Assembly: GCA_019359315.1 (NCBI GenBank)
Contig: JAHHHO010000009.1
Coordinates: 1-64,000 of the forward strand
Length of the DNA: 64,000 nucleotides
Source: Myxacorys californica WJT36-NPBG1
GTDB lineage: Bacteria; Cyanobacteriota; Cyanobacteriia; Leptolyngbyales; Leptolyngbyaceae
Direction of reading: 5' to 3'
Shown here piece after piece: positions 44,683 to 54,179 of the stretch; within the stretch, counting starts at the first letter, position 1; each line of letters starts with the position of its first letter. Position numbers and translations under genes: made by a program. The notes beneath the pieces are model-generated. The model was not told where the DNA came from and ran no database searches. It saw only the letters and a program-made list of their open reading frames with translations.

Positions 44683-45609
44683 ATGCCTGAGCAGCCTTTC
44701 ATCACACTCCTCAACCATCCCGGACAGCTTTGGGAACGGGCGATCGCTCAGACACAATTCGCGATCGCGTCCGGCGCGCTCCACTCGCTTCCCACCGAAC
44801 GCGGATTCCTTCACGATGGGGGTGTCCAATTTTTGGTGAGGATTCTCGGCAATTTGATCCGCAAAGACGAAGCCACCCAAAAGCAGATCAACGCAGAATT
44901 GGCAACAGGTAAAGATTTCAACCCGTTCTTACCGTATGAAGCCGATTTATTTGTGGTTGATGTTTCGTCTACCCACGTCTGTTTGCTCAATAAATTCAAC
45001 GTGGCTGATCATCACTTACTAATCATTACTCGCGCGTTCGAGGAGCAAGAATCGCTCCTGACCTTCAACGATTTTGAAGCTCTATGGGCCTGTTTAGCCG
45101 AATTCGATGGACTAGGATTTTATAACGCTGGCAAAGTTGCCGGGGCTAGTCAGCGTCACAAACATTTGCAACTCGTTCCATTTCCGCTAGTTCCAGAAAG
45201 CCGACTGCCGATCGCACCACTGCTCACATCCGCTTCAACAAATCTTCCGAACAATGTTTCGGGGTTACCCTTTGTTCACGCTTTTATAAACCTTGATCCG
45301 AGTTGGGCACAAGACCCATCTCAAGCGGCGGAACAGACGTTGACTTGCTACAACGCTCTGCTGAGATCGCTTGGATTACAAGTAGGAGACGGTAGAACAC
45401 CAACCTTGCAATCTGGGGCGTATAACCTACTGATGACCCGGGAATGGATGCTAGTTGTGCCGCGATCGCAGGAAAGCACGCACAACATTTCGGTGAACTC
45501 ACTCGGCTTTGCAGGCGCATTGTTAGTACGGAGCGAAGCAGAACTAAAGCTTTTAACCGAAATACGTCCAATGAATCTTTTAAGGCAAGTTGCTTTTCCT
45601 TTAGATTGA
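44683..45609 (+). CDS. Ap4A phosphorylase / ATP adenylyltransferase
   Basis: 308 residues of the ATP-adenylyltransferase type (Apa family, HIT superfamily). It phosphorolyses diadenosine tetraphosphate to ADP and ATP. Evidence: the N-terminal domain with FNPFLPYEADLFVVDVSSTHVCLLNKFNV, NVADHHLLIITRAFEEQ, and the active-site stretch VAGASQRHKHLQLVPFPL in place of the classic HIT triad. The C-terminal half matches YNLLMTREWMLVVPRSQ. A short spacer separates it from PPK2, with which it shares nucleotide-phosphate metabolism. Confidence 0.92.
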   Translation: MPEQPFITLLNHPGQLWERAIAQTQFAIASGALHSLPTERGFLHDGGVQFLVRILGNLIRKDEATQKQINAELATGKDFNPFLPYEADLFVVDVSSTHVCLLNKFNVADHHLLIITRAFEEQESLLTFNDFEALWACLAEFDGLGFYNAGKVAGASQRHKHLQLVPFPLVPESRLPIAPLLTSASTNLPNNVSGLPFVHAFINLDPSWAQDPSQAAEQTLTCYNALLRSLGLQVGDGRTPTLQSGAYNLLMTREWMLVVPRSQESTHNISVNSLGFAGALLVRSEAELKLLTEIRPMNLLRQVAFPLD

Positions 45610-45633
45610 ACAAATCAATGTCAGGATTAAGCC

Positions 45634-46497
45634 ATGAAGCACGAACCGTTTATTGCGACGCCTAATTCGACAATCAAGCTAAAGAATTTCGATCCAAAAT
45701 ACAGCGGCTCTCTCGATAAGAAAACTGCACAACTTGAGCTACAAGCTGGGGTTGAGAGACTGGCAGCCTATCAAAATGTTCTGTATGCTCAAAACTCTTA
45801 CGCGCTTCTGATTATTTTTCAAGCCATGGATGCGGCTGGAAAAGACAGCACAATCAAACACGTCATGTCGGGTGTTAATCCTCAAGGCTGTCAGGTGTAT
45901 AGCTTCAAAAAACCTTCTGACGAAGAACTTGACCATGATTACTTGTGGCGATCGGCGCGAGCCTTGCCAGAACGGGGTCGAATTGGAATTTTTAACCGAT
46001 CGTACTACGAAGAAGTGCTGGTCGTGCGCGTCCATCCAGAGTTATTAGCCCTCCAAAAGCTACCGCCCGCCCTGAATCACAAAAAGATCTGGGATCAGCG
46101 ATTTGAGGAGATCAACAACTTCGAGAAGTATTTGGTGAATAACGGAATTATTGTTCTCAAATTTTTTCTGCATGTTTCAAAAGAAGAGCAGAAAAAGCGC
46201 TTCCTCGATCGAATTAATCAACCGGAGAAAAATTGGAAGTTTTCCGCATCCGACGCCAAAGAACGAGCAGCTTGGGATGAGTACATGAGCGCCTACGAAG
46301 CGGTTTTTAGCCACACCAGCACGCCGTGGTCGCCGTGGTATATTATTCCGGCAGATCAGAAGTGGTTTACGCGATTAGCCGTTTCCGACATTATCTGTAG
46401 CAAATTAAAATCGTTGAATTTAACCTATCCAACGATGACTCAACAGCATCAGCAAGACCTTTTAGAAGCAAAGAAAGTCCTTGAACAGGAGCCGTGA
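45634..46497 (+). CDS. ppk2: Polyphosphate kinase 2 family protein
   Basis: 287 residues. PPK2-family P-loop kinase moving phosphate between polyphosphate and nucleotides: Walker A-like [25 protein letters not shown], the lid and Walker B region [19 protein letters not shown], and [20 protein letters not shown] single PPK2 domain of normal length. Whether it phosphorylates AMP, ADP or GDP is not readable. It begins 24 bases after the Ap4A phosphorylase gene with ribosome-binding aggatt, so the two are probably co-transcribed. Confidence 0.94.
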   Translation: MKHEPFIATPNSTIKLKNFDPKYSGSLDKKTAQLELQAGVERLAAYQNVLYAQNSYALLIIFQAMDAAGKDSTIKHVMSGVNPQGCQVYSFKKPSDEELDHDYLWRSARALPERGRIGIFNRSYYEEVLVVRVHPELLALQKLPPALNHKKIWDQRFEEINNFEKYLVNNGIIVLKFFLHVSKEEQKKRFLDRINQPEKNWKFSASDAKERAAWDEYMSAYEAVFSHTSTPWSPWYIIPADQKWFTRLAVSDIICSKLKSLNLTYPTMTQQHQQDLLEAKKVLEQEP

Positions 46498-46587
46498 TTG
46501 CTCTAATGGTTTAGCGCTTGGGGAGGCGTTTTCTCTGAATTTGAAAAATCGAGATCTGAGAAATTGCCCTTAACAGAAACCATTGGG

Positions 46588-47238
46588 CTATTTCCGCGCT
46601 TTCTGAATTTCTTCGCGAATAGTCAACAAATCAATATAGCTATCCGCGACATGGATGAGATGATCGCTGGCCATCGATCGCAGCGCAAATACCTCCACCC
46701 GCGACCCGACATAACTCACTGCATTTACCGCATACGACAGATCTCCGTCACCACTAATGACCACTTCAGTGTCACAATCTGGAGCCATTCGCACCATATC
46801 GACCGCGATTTCAACATTCATACTGCTCGCCCGTTTTACACCCGCCGGGTTAAGCACCACATCTTTTGTGATGACCCGATAGCCGTTGCGACGCATCCAG
46901 GTCAAAAAGGATTGCTGTCTCAAGTTACTCGGATCAACTCCTGTGTAGAAGAACGCAGAGACTAGCTGATTATCCTGACGAAAATAGCGCAGTAGCTTTG
47001 CATAATCAATCTCAATTCCCATCTGAGATGCCGCATAAAACAAGTTAGCGCCATCGATAAACATCACCACTCGACCGCGGCTCCCTTCGGGATGCTCTAA
47101 CGAATTGTCAGTCTCCAAATTCAGTTTGCTAGACTGCTCAGGAAACGGTAAGGGTAACTGCTGTTGAGGGGAATGTGTCGGTTCAAGGTGAAGCGTAGCC
47201 TCCTCCCCACCGGGGTTTTCTTGAATTAACTGAACCAT
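46588..47238 (-). CDS. LabA-like NYN-domain protein 1
   Basis: 216 residues from the ATG at 47238 (MVQLIQENPGG); the longer open frame upstream lacks a ribosome-binding site. A Pro/Gln/Ser-rich N-terminal about 60 residues precedes a NYN/PIN-like domain: RVVMFIDGANLFYAASQMGIEIDYAKLLRYF, VDPSNLRQQSFLTWMRRNGYRVITKDV, VEIAVDMVRMAPDCDTEVVISGDGDLSYAVN. Asp residues in FIDGAN, EIAVDM and SGDGD fit a metal-dependent nuclease. LabA in Synechococcus affects circadian output. Divergent to a paralog at 48350. Confidence 0.93.
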   Translation of the reverse strand: MVQLIQENPGGEEATLHLEPTHSPQQQLPLPFPEQSSKLNLETDNSLEHPEGSRGRVVMFIDGANLFYAASQMGIEIDYAKLLRYFRQDNQLVSAFFYTGVDPSNLRQQSFLTWMRRNGYRVITKDVVLNPAGVKRASSMNVEIAVDMVRMAPDCDTEVVISGDGDLSYAVNAVSYVGSRVEVFALRSMASDHLIHVADSYIDLLTIREEIQKARK

Positions 47239-48349
47239 GAATAGAATTCTTAAGCTAAAACACTTATGTAATGTGGATGCAATGTGGGGTGACAGACCCA
47301 TGCATTGACCTTAAAAGTGTTGGTTTGACTGGAGTTTATTACAAGGATCTGTGGCTTTCTGATGGAGATAGAAGAGCTTATCTTCGTATTGCTCCTGTCA
47401 GCATCACCCGCAATTCAGAATTCTGCTATTTTTTATCAAAAAGCTCAAGGAGATCGGTTGCTTCGTAACAAACCTTTGAGCTTAAGCGTATCCCTACACA
47501 AGCAACACGCATCTGCTAACCCTCGCATTACCCACCACTAAAGCTCTCTACCAACACAACTCTAAGTGTAAGTGTCGAGGAACAGTGCGTTTTCTCACTC
47601 TGTAGTTTAGGAGGGCGTTCCCTAACTCTGTGAACTGTCCAATCAGAATTTGTAGATTTTTCTTCGAGATAAAAGACAGCGCGATCGCCGCGAGGCGCGA
47701 CCCTGACAGAATCGCATAACTCAGCCAAATCGCGGTTAACGTTTTGTCCAGAGGGCCGCTCGGTGCGACCACATCGAACCCCTCAATCCATTGAGCAAAA
47801 AGTGCTGGAGCCCCTCTCAATCTAGGTTAGAGCCTCTCTATAATGTAAATTAATGCGGTAGATTTTGACAATCTTAAAGCATCATAAAGAATTTCTGTTA
47901 TTTTAACAAGGTTTAACTTTGCTTCGTAGACTTTAACCTTAAGTTGTAAGCCTTATAAATTTAGGTTCGACTGATGGTGTGTCTGACGAAATGACTCGAG
48001 CTTTTTTCCGTTCACTTGAGCTAGAGTTACGAAAATGTGTTTTTCGTGCAGAAGCTGTGAACGAATATCACAGTTTATATCGTTAGTTACACTGCGCTCT
48101 TTAACTTCGGAAAAGCAGGGTAAACCTGATAAGGAATACTAAGGTTTCCTAACAAAACACACATCGGGTATAGCCACTCTAGCAAGGTCACTCTAGTAAA
48201 TTGCACTTTCACATTATTTTGGCTTAGCTCAGAAGCCGTCTCCCTACTTTATTTGCGTGTGGTATCCTCCGTAGAAGGTCTGGTGATTGAGCGGATGGTA
48301 ATGCTAACCCTAGAACACAGATTATAAAAATCAAATTTCGCGGAGTCGG
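47239..48349. other. 1.1-kb spacer between the divergent LabA-like genes
   Basis: No confident gene. A leftward 90-codon frame at 47548-47820 has gene-like codon choice but only a TTG start and no family; it may be a remnant. Near 47901-47946 there are repeated TTTAAC-type motifs (ttttaacaag, gtttaacttt, ctttaacctt), about 400 bp before the second gene. The rest is AT-rich. Confidence 0.5.
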
Positions 48350-48979
48350 ATGATTATGCAACTCGTTCCTCGTCCTCATCGCAATCAGTCTTCTCCACAG
48401 CGGTTAGATCATGATCAAGAGGTTCAGCACCCAACGGTTAAGACGGTGCGATCGCTAACTGAAACCGACGATCGCGTGATTATTTTTATTGATGGCTCTA
48501 ATCTGTTCTATGCCGCGATGCAGCTTGGTTTAGAGATCGATTATGCCAAGTTGCTGTGCTGTCTCACAGGTCAGCGACGATTGCTGCGAGCCTACTTCTA
48601 CACGGGCGTCGATCGGCAAAATGAAAAGCAGCAAGGCTTTTTGCTTTGGATGCGGCGGAATGGTTACCGGGTTGTGACCAAGGATTTAGTTCAGTATCCC
48701 GACGGGTCTAAACATGCCAATCTCGATGTTGAAATTGCGATCGATATGGTGATGTTGGCAAAGCACTGTGATACTGCTGTTTTGTTAAGTGGAGATGGCG
48801 ACCTCGCTTATGTTGTCAACAATGTTGCGTACCAAGGCACGCGGGTTGAAGTTGTTAGCCTTCCTGCCATGACCAATGACGGACTGATCGATGTTGCCGA
48901 TCGCTTTATTGATCTATCCGCCATTCAATCTCAAATTCAGCGATCTGAACCTGGAAGCCAAGCTCGACCCGTTTTATAG
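48350..48979 (+). CDS. LabA-like NYN-domain protein 2
   Basis: 209 residues, paralogous to the gene at 46588 over the NYN domain: RVIIFIDGSNLFYAAMQLGLEIDYAKLLCCL, GVDRQNEKQQGFLLWMRRNGYRVVTKDL, LDVEIAIDMVMLAKHCDTAVLLSGDGDLAYVVN. The same putative catalytic aspartates are kept. The N-terminal tail differs. ggag is close to tandem ATGs at 48350 and 48356, so the start is uncertain by two codons. The cyanobacterial LabA/LalA pair is a precedent for two copies. Adjacency suggests a local duplication. Confidence 0.93.
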   Translation: MIMQLVPRPHRNQSSPQRLDHDQEVQHPTVKTVRSLTETDDRVIIFIDGSNLFYAAMQLGLEIDYAKLLCCLTGQRRLLRAYFYTGVDRQNEKQQGFLLWMRRNGYRVVTKDLVQYPDGSKHANLDVEIAIDMVMLAKHCDTAVLLSGDGDLAYVVNNVAYQGTRVEVVSLPAMTNDGLIDVADRFIDLSAIQSQIQRSEPGSQARPVL

Positions 48980-49097
48980 CAGCGACTCCAATCAGTTTGA
49001 AAGAAGTAGTTTGAAAGAATCACGGCAATATTAGGGCTTTTAAGCCATTTCCCTTTGATTGACATAGGATTGCTATAGATTTTTTACGCTAGAGTCT

Positions 49098-50168
49098 ATG
49101 TCCATTAAAAAGATTATTTCGATCGGAATGCTAATTTTTGTCCCGATTTCTATCGTGGCAGAAACGCAGCATTGGGGAACCATGACGGTCTTCATTACCT
49201 CTGCTTTGGCGATCGTGCCCTTAGCAATTTGGTTAAGTACTGCTACCGAAGAAGTTGCGATCGTCACAGGTCCCTCGATCGGTGGGTTGCTCAATGCTGT
49301 ATTTGGCAATGCAACCGAACTGATCATTGCGCTGGTCGCACTTAGAGCCGGATTGATTGATATTGTCAAAGCGAGCATCACCGGAACGATTATCAGTAAC
49401 TTGCTGCTGGCAATGGGGCTTTCGATGTTTCTGGGTGGACTCAAGTATAAAGAGCAAGACTTTAAGCCGATTGTGGCACGTGTGAACGGCTCATCCATGA
49501 CCCTCGCCGTGATTGCTATTTTGCTGCCAACGCTTGCGTTCTACACCTCTGGCAACATCGAAACTCCGGCGATTGAGAAGCTCTCGATCGCGGTAGCTAT
49601 CGTGTTAATTGCAGTGTATGGCATGACGCTGCTCTTTTCGTTGAAGACTCATAATTATCTCTATGAAGTCAGTTTATCTGAGCTAGAAGGCGAGGGAGAG
49701 GGCGCACACAAACCGAACCTATGGCTCTGGCTGGGAATTCTGGTAGCGGCGACTGTTGCGGTTGCTTACGAATCAGAAATTTTCGTCGGCGTGGTGGAAG
49801 AAGCAACAAAAGGGTTGGGATTAACGCCGCTCTTTACCGGGGTGATCTTGTTGCCGTTGGTTGGTGGTGCAGCAGAATATGTGACCGCAGTCGGGGTGGC
49901 GGTTAAAAACAACATGGATTTGTCGGTCTCAGTGGCGATGGGATCGAGTTTGTTAGTGGCGCTGTTGATGGCTCCCGTACTGGTACTGGTTGGACAGGCG
50001 ATCGGGCAACCGATGGATCTCAGTTTCAATCTGTTCGAGGTCGTTGCGGTTACAGTAGCCGTGGTTGTCGCGAATCTGATTAGTTTAGATGGTCGCTCAA
50101 ACTGGCTAGAAGGAGCGTTGCTGTTGGCGACTTACGCGATTCTCGGGGCAGCCTTCTATTTCCAATAG
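49098..50168 (+). CDS. Calcium/proton exchanger (CAX family)
   Basis: 356 residues with about 11 hydrophobic segments. The CAX repeats are both present: GGLLNAVFGNATELIIALVALRAGL and its second copy GGAAEYVTAVGVAVKNNMDLSVSVAMGSSL. Between them is an acidic loop (SELEGEGEGAHKP). The Asn/Glu residues in GNATE and GGAAEY coordinate Ca2+. It exports Ca2+ (or Mn2+) in exchange for protons, supporting salt and pH tolerance in cyanobacteria. Monocistronic. Confidence 0.95.
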   Translation: MSIKKIISIGMLIFVPISIVAETQHWGTMTVFITSALAIVPLAIWLSTATEEVAIVTGPSIGGLLNAVFGNATELIIALVALRAGLIDIVKASITGTIISNLLLAMGLSMFLGGLKYKEQDFKPIVARVNGSSMTLAVIAILLPTLAFYTSGNIETPAIEKLSIAVAIVLIAVYGMTLLFSLKTHNYLYEVSLSELEGEGEGAHKPNLWLWLGILVAATVAVAYESEIFVGVVEEATKGLGLTPLFTGVILLPLVGGAAEYVTAVGVAVKNNMDLSVSVAMGSSLLVALLMAPVLVLVGQAIGQPMDLSFNLFEVVAVTVAVVVANLISLDGRSNWLEGALLLATYAILGAAFYFQ

Positions 50169-50181
50169 TGTCAGTAGTCAG

Positions 50182-51360
50182 TTACGACGAGGCATTCAAA
50201 GCTTCAAATTGCTGCCAGCAGAGGTAGAGCGATCGCGGCAAATGGAAACATCCCTTCCATTTGCCGCCTTTAAGATTTAACAGCACTTCTCCTCGCCGAT
50301 CGAGATAGCCAAACCATTCGCCATACTCAGGATCAGCAAAATGAGACCATGCATACTCATGAAGCTTGGTGTACCAGTCCCAACATGCGGCGCGACCCGT
50401 CAAGCAATACCCCATCGAGAGCGCAACGAGCGATTCTAGGTGAACCCACCACAGTTTTTGATCCCATTCCAATTGCTGGGTTGGATGCCCCTTGGCGTCC
50501 ATAAAGTAATAGAGACCGCCGTATTTCGCATCCCAAGCAAAATCAAGAATGCTTAATACAACATCTATAGCTTGGTTAACGGCTTTAGAATCACCTCGAC
50601 GATTGGCAATATCCATAATGAACCACATAGCTTCGATGCCGTGACCTGGATTAATTAATCGTCCTTCAAAAGAATCAAACCGTGATCCATCAGGTGCAAC
50701 GTTTTCGTACATGAGCATGGAACGGCAATCAAGAAAGTCAGTCATCACTTCCTCAACCGTTGCACTCAAGACTTGCTCAAGCGTTTCGCTTGGCAACAGC
50801 CACTCCATTTCAAGGGTCAAATTCGCTAAAATCATTGGCACAGCTAATGATCTTATTGGGCGAGTGCCCGGATAGATTTTGTTGTAGTGACCTTTAGGAT
50901 TGTCTTTACGGCGTAAAACATTGTTATAGGCTTGCAGCGCAACTTCTTTCGGCCACTCCTCGCCAGAGGCAAGAGCATATTTACTAAACGCCATCGCCGC
51001 GAAGCAGTCAGAGAAAATATTGTAGGGCTGCACAAGTGGGTTTCCAGATCGATCGAGGGAAAAATACCAGTTTCCCTCTGCATCTCTGCCATGCTGCGCC
51101 AGAAAGTTAGCCCCGTTTGCCGCAATTTTAAGCCAGTCTTCTCGTGGCTCCAGCTGTTGATATAGGGTTGAAAATGTCCAGACTTGGCGGTTTTGCAGCC
51201 AGATAAATTTATCCGTATCGTACACATTGCCCTTGCGATCGAGGCAGGTAAAATAACCGCCTTGCTCCCAATCCACTGAATGCGTTTCCCAAAATGGCAA
51301 GACATCGTTGAGGAGCGCATTTTTGTAAAGTTTTGCTAGTGCTTCAAAGTCCTGCTCCAC
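50182..51360 (-). CDS. AGE-family epimerase/isomerase
   Basis: 392 residues starting at GTG 51360, preferred over GTG 51381 because aggaagga lies just before it and the protein then begins [24 protein letters not shown] as in homologs. An (alpha/alpha)6 barrel of the N-acylglucosamine 2-epimerase family: catalytic His candidates in [15 protein letters not shown] and WWVHLESL, with RxNxxWYF-like motif GNWYFSLDR. It may interconvert GlcNAc and ManNAc or act on unmodified sugars; the exact substrate is undetermined. It lies 33 bases downstream of tsaD in the same direction. Confidence 0.9.
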   Translation of the reverse strand: MEQDFEALAKLYKNALLNDVLPFWETHSVDWEQGGYFTCLDRKGNVYDTDKFIWLQNRQVWTFSTLYQQLEPREDWLKIAANGANFLAQHGRDAEGNWYFSLDRSGNPLVQPYNIFSDCFAAMAFSKYALASGEEWPKEVALQAYNNVLRRKDNPKGHYNKIYPGTRPIRSLAVPMILANLTLEMEWLLPSETLEQVLSATVEEVMTDFLDCRSMLMYENVAPDGSRFDSFEGRLINPGHGIEAMWFIMDIANRRGDSKAVNQAIDVVLSILDFAWDAKYGGLYYFMDAKGHPTQQLEWDQKLWWVHLESLVALSMGYCLTGRAACWDWYTKLHEYAWSHFADPEYGEWFGYLDRRGEVLLNLKGGKWKGCFHLPRSLYLCWQQFEALNASS

Positions 51361-51393
51361 GAATTCCTTCCTCTTGATCACACAGCAATAGCA

Positions 51394-52443
51394 TCATATC
51401 GCCTTGTCATAAAGCGTCATTACCTCTTTAAGCGATAAGCGTGACTGTGCCCCCAGCGTCAGCGATGAGGTATGCCCGCGCTCCAAATGCTCAGCCGCCG
51501 CACACGCAATCATCGCCGCATTATCCGTACAGAATTGCATCGGTGGAAATAGAACCCGCAAATTGTGTTTCTCAGCCGCCGCTTGCAAATGTTGACGTAA
51601 TCCCCGATTGGCTGCCACTCCGCCGCCAATGGCGATCGCATCCAACCCATAATCTCGCGCACATGCGATCGCTCGTTTCGTGAGCGATTTTGCGACCGTT
51701 GCTTGAAAACTCGCCGCCAGATCTGCGATCGGTAATGGCTCTCCGTTCTGCTGGAGTTTTTGAGTCAGTCGCAGAACTGCTGTTTTCAATCCACTAAAAC
51801 TGGAGTCGTAGGGATGATAGCCGCCTTCGGGTAGCGAAATTTGGCCTTCGGGCAGCGGAAATGCTCTTGGGTTTCCCTCGCTTGCCAGTCGATCGATGAT
51901 TGGCCCTCCTGGGTAGCCCAAATTCAACAGCCGCGACACTTTGTCAAAGGCTTCTCCTGCCGCATCATCGCGCGTTTGACCTAGCACCTCATAGTGTCCG
52001 CAATCTTTGACATAAATTAAACTCGTATGTCCACCAGACACTAGCAGGCACAGAAACGGAGGCTGTAAGGTTGGATCACTTAGATAAGAAGCGTAAATGT
52101 GTCCCTCTAGGTGATGAACGCCAATAAACGGCTTTTGATGTAGCATTGCCAGGGTTTTGGCGGCGGTCAACCCAACCAGTAGCGCCCCAACTAATCCTGG
52201 AGCGCAGGTTCCGGCAATGCCGTCAATGTCAGACCAACCGAGATTAGCCGCTTCAAGAGCTTGCGCGATCGCGCCATTGACAATTTCGACATGCTGACGC
52301 GATGCCACTTCTGGCACAACCCCACCGTATTTCTGATGGATTGCGATCTGTGACGAGACGATACTGCTCAGAACGTGACGATTCTTTACGATCGCCACCG
52401 CCGTTTCGTCACAACTTGTTTCAATTGCTAAAACCGTTGCCAT
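51394..52443 (-). CDS. tsaD: tRNA N6-adenosine threonylcarbamoyltransferase TsaD
   Basis: 349 residues. Universal Kae1/TsaD protein that transfers the threonylcarbamoyl group to A37 of ANN-decoding tRNAs. Evidence: opening [17 protein letters not shown], the metal-binding HHLEGH (H-x3-H) in [24 protein letters not shown] and [16 protein letters not shown]. Length is normal. Divergent to psaF, an arrangement common in cyanobacteria. The partner tsaE is at 14709-15170. Confidence 0.97.
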   Translation of the reverse strand: MATVLAIETSCDETAVAIVKNRHVLSSIVSSQIAIHQKYGGVVPEVASRQHVEIVNGAIAQALEAANLGWSDIDGIAGTCAPGLVGALLVGLTAAKTLAMLHQKPFIGVHHLEGHIYASYLSDPTLQPPFLCLLVSGGHTSLIYVKDCGHYEVLGQTRDDAAGEAFDKVSRLLNLGYPGGPIIDRLASEGNPRAFPLPEGQISLPEGGYHPYDSSFSGLKTAVLRLTQKLQQNGEPLPIADLAASFQATVAKSLTKRAIACARDYGLDAIAIGGGVAANRGLRQHLQAAAEKHNLRVLFPPMQFCTDNAAMIACAAAEHLERGHTSSLTLGAQSRLSLKEVMTLYDKAI

Positions 52444-52636
52444 TTGCTGATACGTTTTTGAAGGTATAGGCTACCGTAGCGTGGCTAAACCCTGCGTGGT
52501 GTAGCTAAAACTTGGATTAGGTAACGCTAATAAAAGTTTATCGCGCTACTCAGTTTCGTCTATTTTTGGATTGCAGAAAGCTCAACGCTTTTTGCACTAA
52601 TAAACTACGCAATTTGTAAAAAAGGGAAACAATTCC

Positions 52637-53140
52637 ATGCAACGATTGTTTGCTCTAGTTCTCGTTTTCTCCTTGTGGTTCGGCTTTGCCGCTCCACAGC
52701 CAGCCCAGGCTTACAACTTAGTCCCCTGTAACGAAAGTACGGCCTTTGCTCAACGTGCTAGAGACTCGGTGAACCAGAACGCTGCGCGACGCTACGAGAT
52801 GTACTCTCGCTCAAACTTGCTGTGCGGCAAAGACGACGGGCTGCCTCACTTGATTGTAGATGGCAATCTTGCTCACTTGGGTGAATTCACGATCCCAGGC
52901 ATTCTGTTTCTGCTGATCACCGGTTGGATTGGTTGGGCGGGTCGCTCTTACATCCAAGCGGTAAAGAAGAGCGGCAACCCAGAGGAGCAAGAGATCATTA
53001 TCAACGTGCCTTTGGCAATCAAATGCCTGTTGAGTGCTCTCCTATGGCCTCTTCTAGCCGTCAAGGAATTGACGACAGGTGAACTTGTTGTGGGTAATAT
53101 CACGAACCCAGACACTGGCATTCCTGTGTCTCCGCGCTAG
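52637..53140 (+). CDS. psaF: Photosystem I subunit III PsaF
   Basis: 167 residues. The luminal and transmembrane plastocyanin/cytochrome c6-docking subunit of PSI. A signal peptide (about 1-25, cleaved after AQA) is followed by NLVPCNESTAFAQRARDSVNQNAARRYEMYSRSNLLCGKDDGLPHLIVDGNLAHLGEF, a membrane span (IPGILFLLITGWIGWAGRSYI) and the stromal end. The two cysteines C32 and about C63 form the known disulfide. psaJ follows 215 bases later. Divergent tsaD shares the 193-bp promoter spacer. Confidence 0.98.
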   Translation: MQRLFALVLVFSLWFGFAAPQPAQAYNLVPCNESTAFAQRARDSVNQNAARRYEMYSRSNLLCGKDDGLPHLIVDGNLAHLGEFTIPGILFLLITGWIGWAGRSYIQAVKKSGNPEEQEIIINVPLAIKCLLSALLWPLLAVKELTTGELVVGNITNPDTGIPVSPR

Positions 53141-53150
53141 AGAGACGGCA

Positions 53151-53204
53151 TGAGGGAAGAAGGATGAATCAATTGTTCTTCAGTTCTTTGTCCTTTCTCC
53201 CTCA
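53151..53204 (+). terminator. Stem-loop between psaF and psaJ
   Basis: tgagggaagaagga (53151-53164) pairs with tcctttctccctca (53191-53204) except for one mismatch. It is a likely partial terminator or processing site that would let psaF and psaJ accumulate differently. Confidence 0.6.
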
Positions 53205-53355
53205 AACTTAGTCCAACTACCCACCAAGCGCGTCTATTGCTCCTTCGATGAGCGCTCAAGGGACATCGGTAGAATCCCTTCTCGCCGAGAAAGGCTTGAG
53301 TCATCTCAAGCAACGCTGTTTTACCCTAAAAACATTGAATTTACGGAGTCTAACT

Positions 53356-53481
53356 ATGGCTGGTTTGCCTCGTTATCTTTCAAGCGCACCTGTACTGGCA
53401 GTGGTTTCAATTAGCGTCGCGTTTACGGCGTTTATGCTGATCAACTGGGTTTCACCAGATTTGCTCTTCTTAGCTGAATAG
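53356..53481 (+). CDS. psaJ: Photosystem I subunit IX PsaJ
   Basis: 41 residues from the ATG at 53356: MAGLPRYLSSAPVLAVVSISVAFTAFMLINWVSPDLLFLAE. One transmembrane helix. The length and the ending (NWVSPDLLF) are those of PsaJ, which stabilises PsaF. A longer in-frame open stretch from 53248 is rejected because the known protein is about 40 residues. Confidence 0.95.
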   Translation: MAGLPRYLSSAPVLAVVSISVAFTAFMLINWVSPDLLFLAE

Positions 53482-53564
53482 AAAAAATTGGGCGATAGGA
53501 GAGGCTTCAATTGCTGTCTGAAGCTTGTACGCTATAACGTATCCCTCCTATCGCTCACTGGACT

Positions 53565-54179
53565 ATGCTCGATTCGGAACTCGAAATTCGTCGCCTGCTA
53601 GACGTTATGCCTGCTTCTGGGCGGATGTTAACCAAACTAGTGAGCAAGCCAGAGCAACGAGCGCTAATCGATGCTCCATTCCCGATGCCTTGGAGTAGCG
53701 ATCGCGTCGTTTACATTAATTTTGATTTGTGGAGTCGTCTCTCCCGCCCGCAACGAGATCTGCTGATTCTCCGCACTGTCAGTTGGCTCTCTAGCGTGAC
53801 ATGGTTTCAGCCCAATCTTTCGCTAGGGCTAGCAGGGGCAGGAGTTGTGGGACTGGGGTTTGAGCTATTACAGCAAGACATTGTAGGCATCGCCGCAACG
53901 AGTGCCCTCGGCGCGATCGCACTCAGCCAAGTTTGGCGCACCAATCGCAGTTCTCGGATTGAACTCGAAGCAGATGAGAAAGCGCTACAAATTGCCCAAC
54001 GTCGAGGCTATACCGAGACGGACGCGGCTGGATTTTTACTATCAGCGATCGAATCAGTGGCTCAAAACGAAGGGCGATCGCTGACGTTTATTGAAGTATT
54101 GAGATGTCAGGCATTGCGCGCGATCGCAGGTCTCTCCCCCATGAGTGTGCCGCAATCGATTCGACAACAAGATTTCTAG
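53565..54179 (+). CDS. DUF3318 membrane protein
   Basis: 204 residues. Cyanobacterial DUF3318 pattern: LDSELEIRRLLDVMPASGRMLTKLV, VVYINFDLWSRLSRPQRDLLILRTVSWLSS, two central hydrophobic segments (about 85-125, LSLGLAGAGVVGLGFELL) and a soluble end with IELEADEKALQIAQRRGYTE. The NFDLW-RDLLILR and ELEADEKAL segments recall M48-like peptidase-associated folds, but no HExxH is present. Function unknown. The stop overlaps the stop of the convergent gene for penicillin-binding protein 2 by four bases. Confidence 0.88.
   Translation: MLDSELEIRRLLDVMPASGRMLTKLVSKPEQRALIDAPFPMPWSSDRVVYINFDLWSRLSRPQRDLLILRTVSWLSSVTWFQPNLSLGLAGAGVVGLGFELLQQDIVGIAATSALGAIALSQVWRTNRSSRIELEADEKALQIAQRRGYTETDAAGFLLSAIESVAQNEGRSLTFIEVLRCQALRAIAGLSPMSVPQSIRQQDF

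Noticed and set aside
47901-47946. Pho-box array upstream of the second LabA-like gene
   Set aside because: Several TTTAAC motifs are present, but spacing is irregular and they are 400 bp from the gene, unlike the tight modules at 34-36 kb.
52444-52636. HLR1/RpaB-type site upstream of psaF
   Set aside because: A TTTACAAA sequence occurs on the minus strand near the psaF start but lacks the second properly spaced copy.
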